DNA of 64,000 bases, from positions 62,001 to 126,000 of the forward strand of contig NZ_JACJTV010000010.1 in NCBI RefSeq assembly GCF_014698845.1, written 5' to 3'. The stretch is from Coleofasciculus sp. FACHB-1120. Its GTDB lineage: Bacteria > Cyanobacteriota > Cyanobacteriia > Cyanobacteriales > FACHB-T130. Positions within the stretch are counted from its first letter, which is position 1. Every line of letters starts with the position of its first letter. The position numbers and the translations under genes are program-made. Below the pieces are notes generated by a model that worked only from the letters and a program-made list of their open reading frames with translations, had not been told where the DNA came from and made no database searches. This document shows positions 38,915 to 48,584 of this stretch, in pieces.

Positions 38915-39763
38915 TTAATCCGCACTCTTGTGAGCAATAGCCATCATGTGAGCGCTCATTCCTAAGGTAGACGGTTCTGTTTCCAGCCAGCGAATCGCTT
39001 CCAAGAGTCGTTCGCGACGCGCTGAATCACCCCAACGCTCCTCGAAGTTTTGTAGCAACCAGCCTGGTCCTTCGATCGCAAATACTCCTTGACACTGTAA
39101 GCCTGCTTCTTCAATCTCTGTTTTCAGTTCTTCGGGATGATGGAAAAAGGTTGTTGTAAAGTAATCAGGATGGTTGTTTGGGTTGCGATGTTGACCATCA
39201 GTCAAATCGCCTTGAACGATTTTCACAAATTCTGGGTCATCTAATTTGCCCTCAAACAATCCAGCTAAGGTCGAGGCGAAGCGGGAAATTCCAGCCGCGA
39301 AGACAATCCCTCCGTTTCTTAAGATGCGATGAGCCTCAGCTAAGGCAGTCATGCGATCGCTGCGCTCGGTCAAGTGATACAAAGGACCAAGCAGGAGAAC
39401 AACATCAACACTTGCCTCCTCTCGATTTAACTGGCGGGCATCCCCAACCGCCATACTTGCAAGTGGGCGAGCTTGTTGAGACTCGGAAGAACGCTGAGCC
39501 TGCTCTATATGTAAAGGAACCGCATCAATGAGATGAACTTCATAGCCTTGTTGAGCCAGCCAAAAAGCGTAAATACCAGTACCGCCCCCAACATCAAAAA
39601 TCGTTGCCGGTGGAGGGGGCAAGTAACGACTGAGAAGTTCTTGGGTTCGGGCTAATTCAAGCTGACCTACACTGTTCAATAAACGCTCAGCTTCTCGACC
39701 TCCCTCATAGTGAAGAAGTGCTTCATCTGGGAGCAGGTTGTCTAACCCGGATTGCTCAGACAT
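38915..39763 (-). CDS. Class I SAM-dependent methyltransferase
   Basis: 282 aa, cytosolic. Motif I is IFDVGGGTGIYAFWLAQQGY (~55-74), followed by VHLIDAVPLHIEQAQRS (acidic loop), VDVVLLLGPLYHLTERSDRM (motif II) and HRILRNGGIVFAAG (motif III). Closest in general form to UbiE/Tam-like enzymes; the substrate is unknown. Ribosome-binding site AGGAGG before ATG 39763. Same strand as the next GNAT gene, likely one operon. Confidence 0.87.
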   Translation of the reverse strand: MSEQSGLDNLLPDEALLHYEGGREAERLLNSVGQLELARTQELLSRYLPPPPATIFDVGGGTGIYAFWLAQQGYEVHLIDAVPLHIEQAQRSSESQQARPLASMAVGDARQLNREEASVDVVLLLGPLYHLTERSDRMTALAEAHRILRNGGIVFAAGISRFASTLAGLFEGKLDDPEFVKIVQGDLTDGQHRNPNNHPDYFTTTFFHHPEELKTEIEEAGLQCQGVFAIEGPGWLLQNFEERWGDSARRERLLEAIRWLETEPSTLGMSAHMMAIAHKSAD

Positions 39764-39965
39764 CGTGTTTCCTCCTTATGAAGGTAGTATCACAAAAGGG
39801 ATTGCGAAGCGCTACTGCTTTCAGCAAAGGGCAAAGGTAACATCACGAAAGCGGTCTAACGGCAAGCTTCATCAGCATTAGAGGACTTCAAGCGAAACAA
39901 AAGATCGCCAATCTGTCCCGTGCATACATGTGTTGTGCGGCGTGACAATGCTAAACTACGCAACC

Positions 39966-40466
39966 CTAGAAATTGATCCATTCCTTGTAATTATTACCAA
40001 CCCCCAGAAGTTCCTCATAGTCTTGTTGAATAACCGACCAATCACCGTAACCTTGCTCAACACAGTCAAGGTCAAGGCATATCTGAAAGATGCTGCCTCG
40101 AACATCATCTGAAAGATTGTCATGTTCCTGGGCTAGGAAATACAACTTGCTGAACAATTGACTATGTTTGGGTTGTGCAAATTTCCCCTGTTCAGGCGAA
40201 AGGGTTGGATACACGTCGCCAAGCTTGGCGATCGCAAGCCGGAACGAAATCTCCAAATCCTTTGTACCTGGAACCAAATCCAACAGGTGAATGATATCTA
40301 GAAGATGTTTGGTTGTACTTATCGATAGTTCAATCATCCAATCTGACGGGCGATCGCTCTCTTCAATGAGTTGGTCTACCCAAGCAATAACCTCGTTGGC
40401 TAAACAAAGCCCTAGTAACATCCCTATTGAAAAATAATCAGCATACTGTCTCAAGCTAGGTTGCAT
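39966..40466 (-). CDS. Hypothetical protein
   Basis: 166 aa, acidic and mostly alpha-helical, no signal peptide or membrane segment: YADYFSIGMLLGLCLANEVI, WMIELSISTTKHLLDIIHLL, FQICLDLDCVEQGYGDWSVI. No family recognised; the composition resembles small immunity-type proteins of bacterial accessory regions, but this is only a guess. It sits in a run of accessory genes on the minus strand. Confidence 0.6.
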   Translation of the reverse strand: MQPSLRQYADYFSIGMLLGLCLANEVIAWVDQLIEESDRPSDWMIELSISTTKHLLDIIHLLDLVPGTKDLEISFRLAIAKLGDVYPTLSPEQGKFAQPKHSQLFSKLYFLAQEHDNLSDDVRGSIFQICLDLDCVEQGYGDWSVIQQDYEELLGVGNNYKEWINF

Positions 40467-40566
40467 CTTACAACGTCGTCTTCAAGTTTGATTGGATTGG
40501 CAATTTGAGCGTAGCTTGAACACGCTTGAAGCTGTAATCTGGTTGTTTCGAGTACGGAACTCATCT

Positions 40567-41052
40567 TTATTCGGTATCCAATGCTCCAAACGGTTTAGCA
40601 TCTGACAGGTCAAAGATTTCAATCGCATCCTCACGGCGAATCATACGTTTTCCAAGGTGCGGGAAATCGGCAATTTCTATATCGAGGTTTTCTCCTCCCA
40701 TTAGGTAAACTAAGTCGTCATCGCCTGTATTCCTCAGATGATGAGCGACTGAAGGAGTCGGGAATGCCATGAAGTCTCCTACACCAACCTCAAATTCTTC
40801 CCCGTCAATTTCCGCAATTCCGCAGCCGGATAGGATGTAAATCCATTCTTCCTCGCGGGAATGGGAATGATAGACAAAGGATTCCTTTCCGGGAGGGACT
40901 TTCGCAAAGTTGACTCCGGTGCGCTTTAGTCCGAGCAAACGCCCCATTTGTGTCCCTGAGATTTCGGATTTCGGATTCCAGGGGTGGGAGAATGTTTGCA
41001 TATTGTCTTCAATTTGTTGACGCCGCAAAATCAAAGATTTCTTGTCTGCCAT
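40567..41052 (-). CDS. Cupin domain-containing protein
   Basis: 161 aa from ATG 41052; frame open to 41109. The double-stranded beta-helix motifs are present: FAKVPPGKESFVYHSHSREE EWIYILSG (motif 1, metal His/His/Glu) and VGDFMAFPTPSVAHHLRN (motif 2 with His). Metal-binding cupins of this size are sugar isomerases, dioxygenases or sensors; the specific role is unknown. Accessory-gene neighbourhood. Confidence 0.82.
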   Translation of the reverse strand: MADKKSLILRRQQIEDNMQTFSHPWNPKSEISGTQMGRLLGLKRTGVNFAKVPPGKESFVYHSHSREEEWIYILSGCGIAEIDGEEFEVGVGDFMAFPTPSVAHHLRNTGDDDLVYLMGGENLDIEIADFPHLGKRMIRREDAIEIFDLSDAKPFGALDTE

Positions 41053-41169
41053 GTTCGTAACCCTCAGATGGTTTACTAGATACCTAACAGCTAAATTCAG
41101 CGATCGCAATATGGGGTTTCATAGAGGTCTCTCCTCGCGAGCAAAATATAAGTTTGGATAGCGACACTG

Positions 41170-41703
41170 TTACTCATCTACTGAAGATACACACCACTCT
41201 GCCGCTTTTTGGTCAATGGTTTTGATAAAGTCGTCTTTCCCGTCCATATATCCTTCTATATCATCAGGATACATCTCGGCTAATTTCCGCTTAAGGTTAC
41301 TGTATTGCTGTGCATCTTCAGGATGAGCAATCATGTAATCTCGAAATGCTAAGTGACGCTTTACCTGTGCTGAACCAATCTCGAATGTATGAACGTGATG
41401 TGTTCTGATACCTGCTTGGCTATTCTTGCGGAAGAATCGACGACCAGGAATTCCATAATCACCCATCACTTCATAACCCAGTGACTCCATTGCTGCACTC
41501 TGCTCATCTACACGAGAAATGTCTTTCACTTCAACCAACAGATCGATAATGGGCTTTGCGTAAATATTGGGAATTGCCGTGCTACCAATATGATGTATTG
41601 CAACCATATTTTTACCCATTGCCTCGGCAACTTGCTGCGACTCAGCCTCGAACGCATCTCGCCACTGTAGATTGTGTGGAACTACTTCAACTTTGAACGG
41701 CAT
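41170..41703 (-). CDS. GrpB family protein (nucleotidyltransferase-like)
   Basis: 177 aa from ATG 41703 (PFKVEVVPHNLQWRDAFEAE); GTG 41712 is an alternative. GrpB/UPF0157 motifs: AIHHIGSTAIPNIYAKPIID (GS and acidic residues of the polymerase-beta-like fold), LLVEVKDI, THHVHTFEIGSAQVKRHLAF and AQQYSNLKRKLAEMYPDD. Function in bacteria is not established; many copies occur in accessory regions. Confidence 0.9.
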   Translation of the reverse strand: MPFKVEVVPHNLQWRDAFEAESQQVAEAMGKNMVAIHHIGSTAIPNIYAKPIIDLLVEVKDISRVDEQSAAMESLGYEVMGDYGIPGRRFFRKNSQAGIRTHHVHTFEIGSAQVKRHLAFRDYMIAHPEDAQQYSNLKRKLAEMYPDDIEGYMDGKDDFIKTIDQKAAEWCVSSVDE

Positions 41704-41969
41704 GACTGGCACCTGTAGTAATGCAAGATTCTTGGAATGAGGAGTAATTCTTGGCTACACTCGCCGATTCTCCAATTGCGAAATTCTTAATTTGTAGATA
41801 AGTGCTGTCTGAGGTCATTAATCTTGTATCAGTTTGAGAGGGTCTGGCATTTCGGTGTATTCAGTTGGGGAACCGCTGATTTTAAGCCAAGAGAATTTGG
41901 AAGCAACAAAGAGGCAGATATCGCGATCGCAATTAACCTGGATTTTGTGCAACTTTACTGGCAAATCGA

Positions 41970-44900
41970 CTACTGGCAAATCGAGAGACTGTGTGTTTGC
42001 AGATAATCCCGCATCCAGGCACAGTTTAGAACCAGTAGGGCATCCAGATCCAAATTCCATAAAATAATTGTGCGATCGCTACTAGCTGAAGCGATTGTTT
42101 GACCATCTGGGCTAAAACTTATCCCCAAAACGCTATCAGTATGCCCACGTAAGGTTTTGAGCAATTTCCCACTCAGGCTCCAGAGTTTCACCGTTCCGTC
42201 AGAACTGGCAGAAGCGAGAGTTTGACCATTCGGGCTGAAGCTGATGCTATTGACTCGATTGGTATGTCCGGTTAAGGTTTGGAGCAACTGACCGTTGCTC
42301 CAAAGTTTTACGATTCCATCAGCACTGGCAGAAGCGAAGGTACTACCATTGGGACTGAAGCTGACATCTAAAATACCAGCACTATGTCCCGGTAGAGTGC
42401 TGAGCAAACTTCCGTTATGCCAAAGCTTCACCGTTTCGTCAGCACTCACAGAAGCTAAAGTCTGTCCATCCGGGCTAAAACTCACGCTTGTTACCGATTC
42501 CTGATGTCCGATTAAGGTATCCAGCAGAGTTCCATCCCGATTCCAGAGTTTCACAGTTCTGTCAGCACTCGCTGAGGCTAAAGTCTGACCATCTGGACTG
42601 AAACGAACACTCAAGACACTAGCAGTATGTCCCTGGAAGGTCTTCAGAAGCGTGCCGTCTTTGTGCCACAATTTTATCGTTTTGTCTGCACTCGCTGAAG
42701 CAAACGTCTGTCCATCCGGGCTAAAACTGATACTGGAAATCTCCCCATTGTGTCCTTTGAGAGTTTTTAGCAGTTTCCCGTCTTGATGCCAAAGCTTCAC
42801 TGTTTTGTCGGCGCTGGCGGAAACCAGAGTCTGACCATCTGGACTAAAACTTACACCCCGCACCTCAGAATCATGCTTCTGCAAAGTGGGAAGTTTCTCA
42901 GTGTTAGGGTGCCAAAGTTTAACTGTAGTATCGGCGCTGGCAGAAGCCAAACTCTGACCATCGGGGCTGAAACTCACACTGTAAATCGAAGCGCTGTGTC
43001 CTTTGAGGCTAGAAACAAGCGTGCCATCCAGACGCCAGAGTTGCACCGTTTTGTCCGCACCGGCAGAAGCCAAAGTTCGACCGTCTGGGCTAAAACTAAC
43101 CGCCCAAACGAGATCCTTGTGTTCGGTGAAAGTTCTGTAGGGACGAGTTTCAAACCCTCCCAGACTCCGATTCTGACGCCAGAGTTTCACTGTAGTATCT
43201 GCGCTGGCAGAAGCCAAAGTCTGACCGTCGGGGCTGAAACTGACGCTATTGACTGAAGCAGTGTGCCCTTTTAGAATCCCTAGCAATTTACCATTGCGGT
43301 GCCACAGTCTAATTGTTTTGTCGGTGCTAGCTGTTGCTAAGGTTTGGCTGTCTGGGCTGAAGTGAATACTTGTTACCCAAGAGCGATGACCCTTTAAGGT
43401 GACAATTAGGCTGCCGTTCCGCCGCCAAAGTTTCACCGTTTTGTCCGCACTGGCAGAGGCGACAAACTGACCATCTGGGCTAAAAGCAACGCTATTGACT
43501 TTGCCCGTGTGCCCTTTGAGAGTGGTTAAGAGTCTACCGTCCCGGTGCCAGAGTTTCACCGTTTTGTCATAACTCGCAGAAGCCACCATTTGGCTGTCTG
43601 GGCTGAAGCTGACGCTTTTTACCTTGTCTCGATGTCCCTCCAGCGTCGTCAACAGCCTGCCATCCGGTTGCCAAAGTTTCACTGTCCCGTCATCACTCGC
43701 AGACGCGATGGTTTGACCATCCCGGCTAAAACTGAGGCTAATGACCGTTCTTTGATGTCCCTCTAGACGGTTATACTCTCTGACGCCGTAGACTGCTTGC
43801 TGTAGAACCGTTACCACTCGAATGCGAGTGTCGGGTTTGGCTTCGATAGATTGTTGTAGCTGTCTACCTGCCTTTAAACTTTCCAGCAATGCTTCTAGTT
43901 CTTTATTTGAAGCTAAAAGTTCATCGGAGGAGGCACTTAAAGCATTGAGTTGAGCATCAATTTCACCCGTTTCGGCTCGCTGCCATTGCTTTGTAGCAAT
44001 TCCCACTAGCAATCCTAGTCCTATCAAACCGCTCGTGAGTCCCAGGATAACTTGTCTTCGTTGGCGATCGCGTACTCTCTGTTCTCGTGCTTGCAGTGCC
44101 AAACTCGCCTGTATAAAAGTTTGTTCCGTTGAACTCAGATCCACCGAACGTTCGACGTACCAATGTTGGGCTTCTAATAATGGCGCACCTCGCCACAGTA
44201 CCCCCTCATCTTGTTGGCTATCCCATTGTCGCAAAGCTATCCGCAATCGCTCCTGCCAAGTCCGGAAGCTGCGGTCATCTTCTAGCCACTGGCGCAAGCG
44301 TTGCCACTCTCTAATCAACGCTTCATGGACGATTTCGACGGTTTCAACCCTGGTTGCCTCATCTTGTCTGCTAACAACCAAACGTGCATCTGCTAAGCGC
44401 GTAACTAAGTTCCAATTGTCTTGTCCTACGTCGGTACGGGTGGCGATGCGGCGAGTATCGGCAGTGCCTTCACCGGGATGCACCAATTGGAGAAAGATAC
44501 GCTTTGCCTGTTGCTGTTCTTCCGGTTTGAGTGCTGCATACACCTGTTCGGCATAACTAGCGAGTGCTTGTTCGACACCCCCAATGGCATCATAAGCAGC
44601 ATGAGTGAGGATACCGTTGCATTGTTGTTCCCACAGCAAGGTCAAGGCAAACTCCAGTAAAGGCAGAGAACCGGGTTCGCAGCTAACGGCATCTAGTATG
44701 CGCGATCGCAATCCTTCCTCGATTTGTACGCCTAAATTTTGGGCTGGTTTTGCGATCGCGGCTTGCAGTTCTAAGCGGCTCATTTGCCCTAAAAATTCTG
44801 GGGGGAAGCGTTGCAACGCAGAGGCAAAGGGATGGTAAGAAAGGGCGTATTCGCAGAAATCCGCTCGTAAAGTGAGAATTAGGGTAAAACTGGGTATCTG

Positions 44901-46553
44901 GTTAACAGCAGTTAATAATTCATCTTGAAAGCGTTGACGGATTTCAGCTTCCTGACAAAGCGTGTACAATTCCTCAAACTGATCGGCAAATAAAAGCAGA
45001 TGGTCAGTTGTGGGAGTTTTATCTAGAATTCGCTCTAACACAGCGATTAATGGCAAGTCACCCTGCTGAATTGCCGTTGCTAGTTTGTTGATTTCAACCA
45101 AACGATCTGTTTCACGCAACTGCGGTTCTAATAGGGGAATCAGCTGTTCTGCCAGTTTTAAAAAAGGACGGTTCCCCGGACGAAAGCTAACAATTAGCCA
45201 ATTTTCTATCTGACGCAGACGTGGAATTAAGCCTGCAAATACTGCGGAAGATTTGCCGCTACCGGAAGGGCCAATCGCAGCGACGAGTGGCTGATTATAT
45301 ACTGCTTTCAACAGTTTCTCAGTGAAAGCTTCTCTACCAAAGAAAAACGGTGCATCGGCTTCTTGAAATGCAGACAAACCCCGATAGGGACAGGGAACTT
45401 GCCCAGTTTGTACGGGCACGGCACTGCCGTGCCCGTACCCGTCAAGAGACCCTTTTCCTCTATCATGTAATCCTTGCCAAAAGATGGGCACCGCTGTGGG
45501 ATTTTGGCAGATTACTGGCAACCAACTGGCGCAAGGACATCGATCCTCTAAAGCTTGCAACTGTTCTCGTGCTTCTCGCACAGAGGTATAAAAAGACTCA
45601 CCCCTAGAAAAAGAAGTGAGAAAATACTTGAGAAATTCCTGAGCAACCAAGTCAGGGACTGGTTCCCGCATGACAACGATTTGGGGAATATGCAGGCTTT
45701 CGAGGGAACGTGCTAAGCCGAGTCCATCGCAGGAGTTGAAAACTGCCAGTTGTAAGCCGCGTTCTATTGCTCTTCTTAGAGCATAGGTTAACTCGGTGAT
45801 GGATAAGCGATCGCTACCATTAATTTCAATCTCGCCCGTTTCGCCACAAGCAAGGCTGGAACTATGTCCGGCAAAAAATAAGATATCCCACCCAGATGAG
45901 TCCCAAAGTTGTTGGTATAACTGGCGGCGTTGCGGTTGGACTAAAAAGACAATTTCTGCATCATCAAGTAAACTTGAAAGCAACTGTCGGTCTGCTTCTA
46001 TATCAATCCCATTCCCATTCCCCAAAATCGCTAAAATTCTGGTTTTTTCCCGTACTGGTGCGTCAGTTTCTACCCGTTCGTAAGCAGTTGCTCCCAGCGC
46101 TACTTCTGCCTTAGGGTAACGCCCGAAAAAATCCCATAAATGCCAAGGGAGTCGTCGCAGTTGGCTGTCTTCTATTTGCAGAATCAACCGCACTGTATCG
46201 GTTGGTAATAATTTTTCGAGTAATTTTTCTCGAATCGGGCGAAATGACTCAGCTTTGAGCCAGATTGCCAAACTATCTGCTAAGGTTTGAGCTGATTGGC
46301 GGCAAGCGTCAAGTAAATCTTTTGGAGAACCCTGAGTAATTTGCCCCCCTCTTTCTTCCAAGCGAAATAGGAACGACAGACTGCGATAGAGAGACTGCCA
46401 GTGTTCGTATTGTTCCAGTAACTGAGTTGCTGGAGGCAATTTACCTTTGGTACGGGTGGTGACAGTATGGTTGCCTTCTTCCCGAATTTCCAGCGTTGCT
46501 ACTGCTCCTAGATGCAAGTCACCATCAATATCCAGGATGACCAATTTTTCCAT
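41970..46553 (-). CDS. CHAT protease - STAND NTPase - WD40 repeat protein
   Basis: 1527 aa. N-terminal CHAT caspase-like domain with the catalytic pair H230 (FFAGHSS) and C275 (FNSCDG). A novel-STAND NTPase follows: CPYRGLSAFQEADAPFFFGR, Walker A GPSGSGKSS (428-436), Walker B-like HLLLFADQFEELY, and a winged-helix region. One transmembrane helix (VILGLTSGLIGLGLLVGIA, about residue 850) precedes 14 WD40 repeats (about 930-1500), enough for two seven-bladed propellers, and a short tail. The design implies a sensor (WD40) whose ligand triggers NTPase oligomerisation and CHAT proteolysis, as in metacaspase-like defence or cell-death proteins. Upstream DUF1822 and sigma-like genes are probably its partners. 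A palindromic repeat sits in the CHAT-STAND linker. Confidence 0.93.
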   Translation of the reverse strand: MEKLVILDIDGDLHLGAVATLEIREEGNHTVTTRTKGKLPPATQLLEQYEHWQSLYRSLSFLFRLEERGGQITQGSPKDLLDACRQSAQTLADSLAIWLKAESFRPIREKLLEKLLPTDTVRLILQIEDSQLRRLPWHLWDFFGRYPKAEVALGATAYERVETDAPVREKTRILAILGNGNGIDIEADRQLLSSLLDDAEIVFLVQPQRRQLYQQLWDSSGWDILFFAGHSSSLACGETGEIEINGSDRLSITELTYALRRAIERGLQLAVFNSCDGLGLARSLESLHIPQIVVMREPVPDLVAQEFLKYFLTSFSRGESFYTSVREAREQLQALEDRCPCASWLPVICQNPTAVPIFWQGLHDRGKGSLDGYGHGSAVPVQTGQVPCPYRGLSAFQEADAPFFFGREAFTEKLLKAVYNQPLVAAIGPSGSGKSSAVFAGLIPRLRQIENWLIVSFRPGNRPFLKLAEQLIPLLEPQLRETDRLVEINKLATAIQQGDLPLIAVLERILDKTPTTDHLLLFADQFEELYTLCQEAEIRQRFQDELLTAVNQIPSFTLILTLRADFCEYALSYHPFASALQRFPPEFLGQMSRLELQAAIAKPAQNLGVQIEEGLRSRILDAVSCEPGSLPLLEFALTLLWEQQCNGILTHAAYDAIGGVEQALASYAEQVYAALKPEEQQQAKRIFLQLVHPGEGTADTRRIATRTDVGQDNWNLVTRLADARLVVSRQDEATRVETVEIVHEALIREWQRLRQWLEDDRSFRTWQERLRIALRQWDSQQDEGVLWRGAPLLEAQHWYVERSVDLSSTEQTFIQASLALQAREQRVRDRQRRQVILGLTSGLIGLGLLVGIATKQWQRAETGEIDAQLNALSASSDELLASNKELEALLESLKAGRQLQQSIEAKPDTRIRVVTVLQQAVYGVREYNRLEGHQRTVISLSFSRDGQTIASASDDGTVKLWQPDGRLLTTLEGHRDKVKSVSFSPDSQMVASASYDKTVKLWHRDGRLLTTLKGHTGKVNSVAFSPDGQFVASASADKTVKLWRRNGSLIVTLKGHRSWVTSIHFSPDSQTLATASTDKTIRLWHRNGKLLGILKGHTASVNSVSFSPDGQTLASASADTTVKLWRQNRSLGGFETRPYRTFTEHKDLVWAVSFSPDGRTLASAGADKTVQLWRLDGTLVSSLKGHSASIYSVSFSPDGQSLASASADTTVKLWHPNTEKLPTLQKHDSEVRGVSFSPDGQTLVSASADKTVKLWHQDGKLLKTLKGHNGEISSISFSPDGQTFASASADKTIKLWHKDGTLLKTFQGHTASVLSVRFSPDGQTLASASADRTVKLWNRDGTLLDTLIGHQESVTSVSFSPDGQTLASVSADETVKLWHNGSLLSTLPGHSAGILDVSFSPNGSTFASASADGIVKLWSNGQLLQTLTGHTNRVNSISFSPNGQTLASASSDGTVKLWSLSGKLLKTLRGHTDSVLGISFSPDGQTIASASSDRTIILWNLDLDALLVLNCAWMRDYLQTHSLSICQ
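45410..45438. repeat. Palindromic repeat in the CHAT-STAND linker
   Basis: Perfect 14-base arms GTACGGGCACGGCA and TGCCGTGCCCGTAC around a single C. Encodes about GYGHGSAVPVQTG in frame, between the CHAT and STAND domains where an insertion is tolerated. The GGGCACGGCA type resembles the GGGCATGGCA repeats near 30183 and 53971. Confidence 0.8.
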
Positions 46554-46814
46554 CGCTGCCTGCTTTCGGGAACTCTCAGGGATTAAACTGCTACAGCACT
46601 AATATAGTCTTAAACCTCGCCCAGATAAGACTAGGGGAGAGCGCCTATTCCAGCGAGATTAGAGGATGTTTTAAAAGTGGGGGCAATGTAGGCACTTGTT
46701 GTGCAAATAGATCGCCTACATTTTGGCGATCGCTCGTTGATGTCGGCGGACTTCAAGAAGTGGTGGGAGAAGCGATCGCTTACAATAAAGTGAAAACTCC
46801 TGTGTGCCAACATC

Positions 46815-47084
46815 ATGCAAATCGTCCTACCACCTGAAGTTGAAGCCCTTGTGCAGCGCCAACTCATCAGTGGCAAATACAATAGTGCGATCGAGGTCAT
46901 CCTTGCAGGTGTCAAACTCCTTGAGCAACAGCAAGACATCTACCAAGGACGACTCCAAGAACTCCAACAGGACGCACTGATTGGCTGGGAAGCGTCCCAA
47001 CGCGGTGAAGTTGTTGATGGTGCAACTGCAATGGCACAAATCCGCGTCAATATGCGCTCGCGGTACAATTCCTCCGAAGCATGA
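46815..47084 (+). CDS. ParD-like antitoxin
   Basis: 89 aa. N-terminal ribbon-helix-helix-like segment MQIVLPPEVEALVQRQLISG then KYNSAIEVILAGVKLLEQQQ, and a charged C-terminal arm (WEASQRGEVVDGATAMAQIR) that would wrap the toxin. Overlaps the toxin start by four bases (ATGA). Likely represses its own promoter in the 46554-46814 spacer. The pair lies inside the sigma-like/DUF1822/CHAT module in reverse orientation. Confidence 0.88.
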   Translation: MQIVLPPEVEALVQRQLISGKYNSAIEVILAGVKLLEQQQDIYQGRLQELQQDALIGWEASQRGEVVDGATAMAQIRVNMRSRYNSSEA

Positions 47085-47389
47085 CTGCACAATTTCGCCT
47101 CACCAAACCCGCAATTCGAGACATTGAACAAATTGCAGACTATATCGCTCGTCAATCAGGACTCGATCAAGGTGATCGCTTTTTGAACAAGCTCGACGCT
47201 AAATTTGTGAAAATTGCTCAGTTTCCAAATCTTGGACGACAACGAGATGAGATTTTACCGGGTCTACGCAGTCTCCCGATGGATAACTATCTCATCCTCT
47301 ATATGGCGCTCGGACAGGACGTAGAGATTTTTCGAGTTGTCAGTGGCTACCGAGATTTGTCAGCCCTCTTCAGAGATGCTGATGATTGA
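47081..47389 (+). CDS. ParE/RelE-superfamily toxin
   Basis: 102 aa. ParE signatures: RLTKPAIRDIEQIADYIARQ, FVKIAQFPNLGRQRDEILPG, LRSLPMDNYLILYMALGQDV and EIFRVVSGYRDLSALF. ParE toxins poison gyrase; RelE relatives cut mRNA; the LPxxxYLIxY motif favours ParE. Coupled to the upstream antitoxin gene. Confidence 0.9.
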   Translation: MTAQFRLTKPAIRDIEQIADYIARQSGLDQGDRFLNKLDAKFVKIAQFPNLGRQRDEILPGLRSLPMDNYLILYMALGQDVEIFRVVSGYRDLSALFRDADD

Positions 47390-47540
47390 TTTTAACCTGA
47401 ACTTACCCCGTGCAAAGGTCACTAACACAACGCCCTTTTAGTCTATAAATAGCATTATCTTTTCAGCAACACTAACAGTTTAACGCGATGGGATGGGTTG
47501 CAAAGCACCTATAGCAGCCCTAAATGATTCGTGAATCCCT

Positions 47541-47570
47541 GTTCCAGACGCGATATATCGCGTCTGGAAC
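47541..47570. repeat. Perfect 30-base palindrome
   Basis: Arm GTTCCAGACGCGATA is followed immediately by its exact reverse complement with no loop. It lies in the spacer between the convergent toxin and DUF1822 genes. The GACGCGATATATCGCGTC core resembles a common cyanobacterial dispersed palindrome; it may also terminate transcription from both sides. Confidence 0.85.
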
Positions 47571-47636
47571 AAAGCGATAGGATTTTGAATTATCAATCTA
47601 AACCCACTCATACAAGACTTTTATTATCTGTAAATC

Positions 47637-48584
47637 CTAGATGGCAAAGGCTTCTGTGATGCTAATATCTCCTAAGGCTATTTTGACACTAAATTGTTCC
47701 CCCAGTTGTCCGCTGAATTCATATTGCATGAAGGTGTCAGTCCCACTTGCAGTTATTTCTCGAAATATTTCCCCAGATTCTGTTAATACCATTAATTTCA
47801 GTTGAGGTGGCAGTGGTGCTTGGAGATTGACAGAACAAACTTGCAGATGGATGCCCAATCTTTCCCGGTTTTCTGGCTGGAGGGTGACAATTAAAACAAC
47901 TGTTTTTGTTTGCAACTCAATTTGCTTTGCCCGCCTTACAGTTGACCTGCGTAATGCTAAAAGGGGCGTTTGCGACGTCAACACCTCTTCTACTGTCTGC
48001 CAACCTGACTCGAAGAGATTTTGTAACCAGTTGTTTAAGTGAGATCGCGTCTTGTTGGGTGCAGCAGACAGCGCCGATTCGAGTTGATCTAAATACTCAA
48101 TCAGCGCATCGAGGGATTGCAAGTCATTAAGTTGCAGTTCCTCTGGCGGATTGTCAGTAGCGATCGCAGGGTCAAATCCTATTAGATGTGCTTCCTGTAA
48201 GTAGACTGGTTCCCCTGGAGTAGAACGCGATCCAAACTGAACTGCCACATAGCCAACTCGGTCTTGCATCACTTCTGGCGGTAGCGTAACAGATGTCTCC
48301 CCAGGCAGGACAGGACGGCACTCTAACTTACCTAAGTTGGGCAAAACCAGATCTGCCACATCAAACATTGCTCGCATACCAGGATGCCAGCTATCGCTTG
48401 AGGTGAGATTTGGTTCATATCTCAGCCATTTTAGGTAGCGGTGAACTGCCCAGACAGCTAGGGTATTGAGATATACCCGCACCCCCTTTTCGGGAGTCGC
48501 TTGCTCTTGTGCAAATTGTCGCGCCAGCTGATGGGCGGTGTCACTCAGGGGAACGCTAACAGAAGGAGGTGCAATATTATTCAT
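47637..48584 (-). CDS. DUF1822 family protein
   Basis: 315 aa, soluble. DUF1822 features: an N-terminal helix with SDTAHQLARQFAQEQATPEK, VRVYLNTLAVWAVHRYLKWL, DVADLVLPNLGKLECRPVLP and VGYVAVQFGSRSTPGEPVYL, and a beta-rich C-terminal portion. The family is cyanobacterial and regularly lies next to a sigma-like gene and a CHAT protein; its role is unknown. The start codon overlaps the stop of the sigma-like gene (ATGA), so the two are coupled. Confidence 0.85.
   Translation of the reverse strand: MNNIAPPSVSVPLSDTAHQLARQFAQEQATPEKGVRVYLNTLAVWAVHRYLKWLRYEPNLTSSDSWHPGMRAMFDVADLVLPNLGKLECRPVLPGETSVTLPPEVMQDRVGYVAVQFGSRSTPGEPVYLQEAHLIGFDPAIATDNPPEELQLNDLQSLDALIEYLDQLESALSAAPNKTRSHLNNWLQNLFESGWQTVEEVLTSQTPLLALRRSTVRRAKQIELQTKTVVLIVTLQPENRERLGIHLQVCSVNLQAPLPPQLKLMVLTESGEIFREITASGTDTFMQYEFSGQLGEQFSVKIALGDISITEAFAI

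Noticed and set aside
42783-43256. Open frame of 157 codons on the plus strand opposite the WD40 region
   Set aside because: Antisense shadow of the repetitive WD40 gene; it repeats with the blades and has no ribosome-binding site.
42000-43790. Repeats of ~120 bases resembling a CRISPR or satellite array
   Set aside because: They are imperfect, coding and in frame: the WD40 blades of the CHAT protein.
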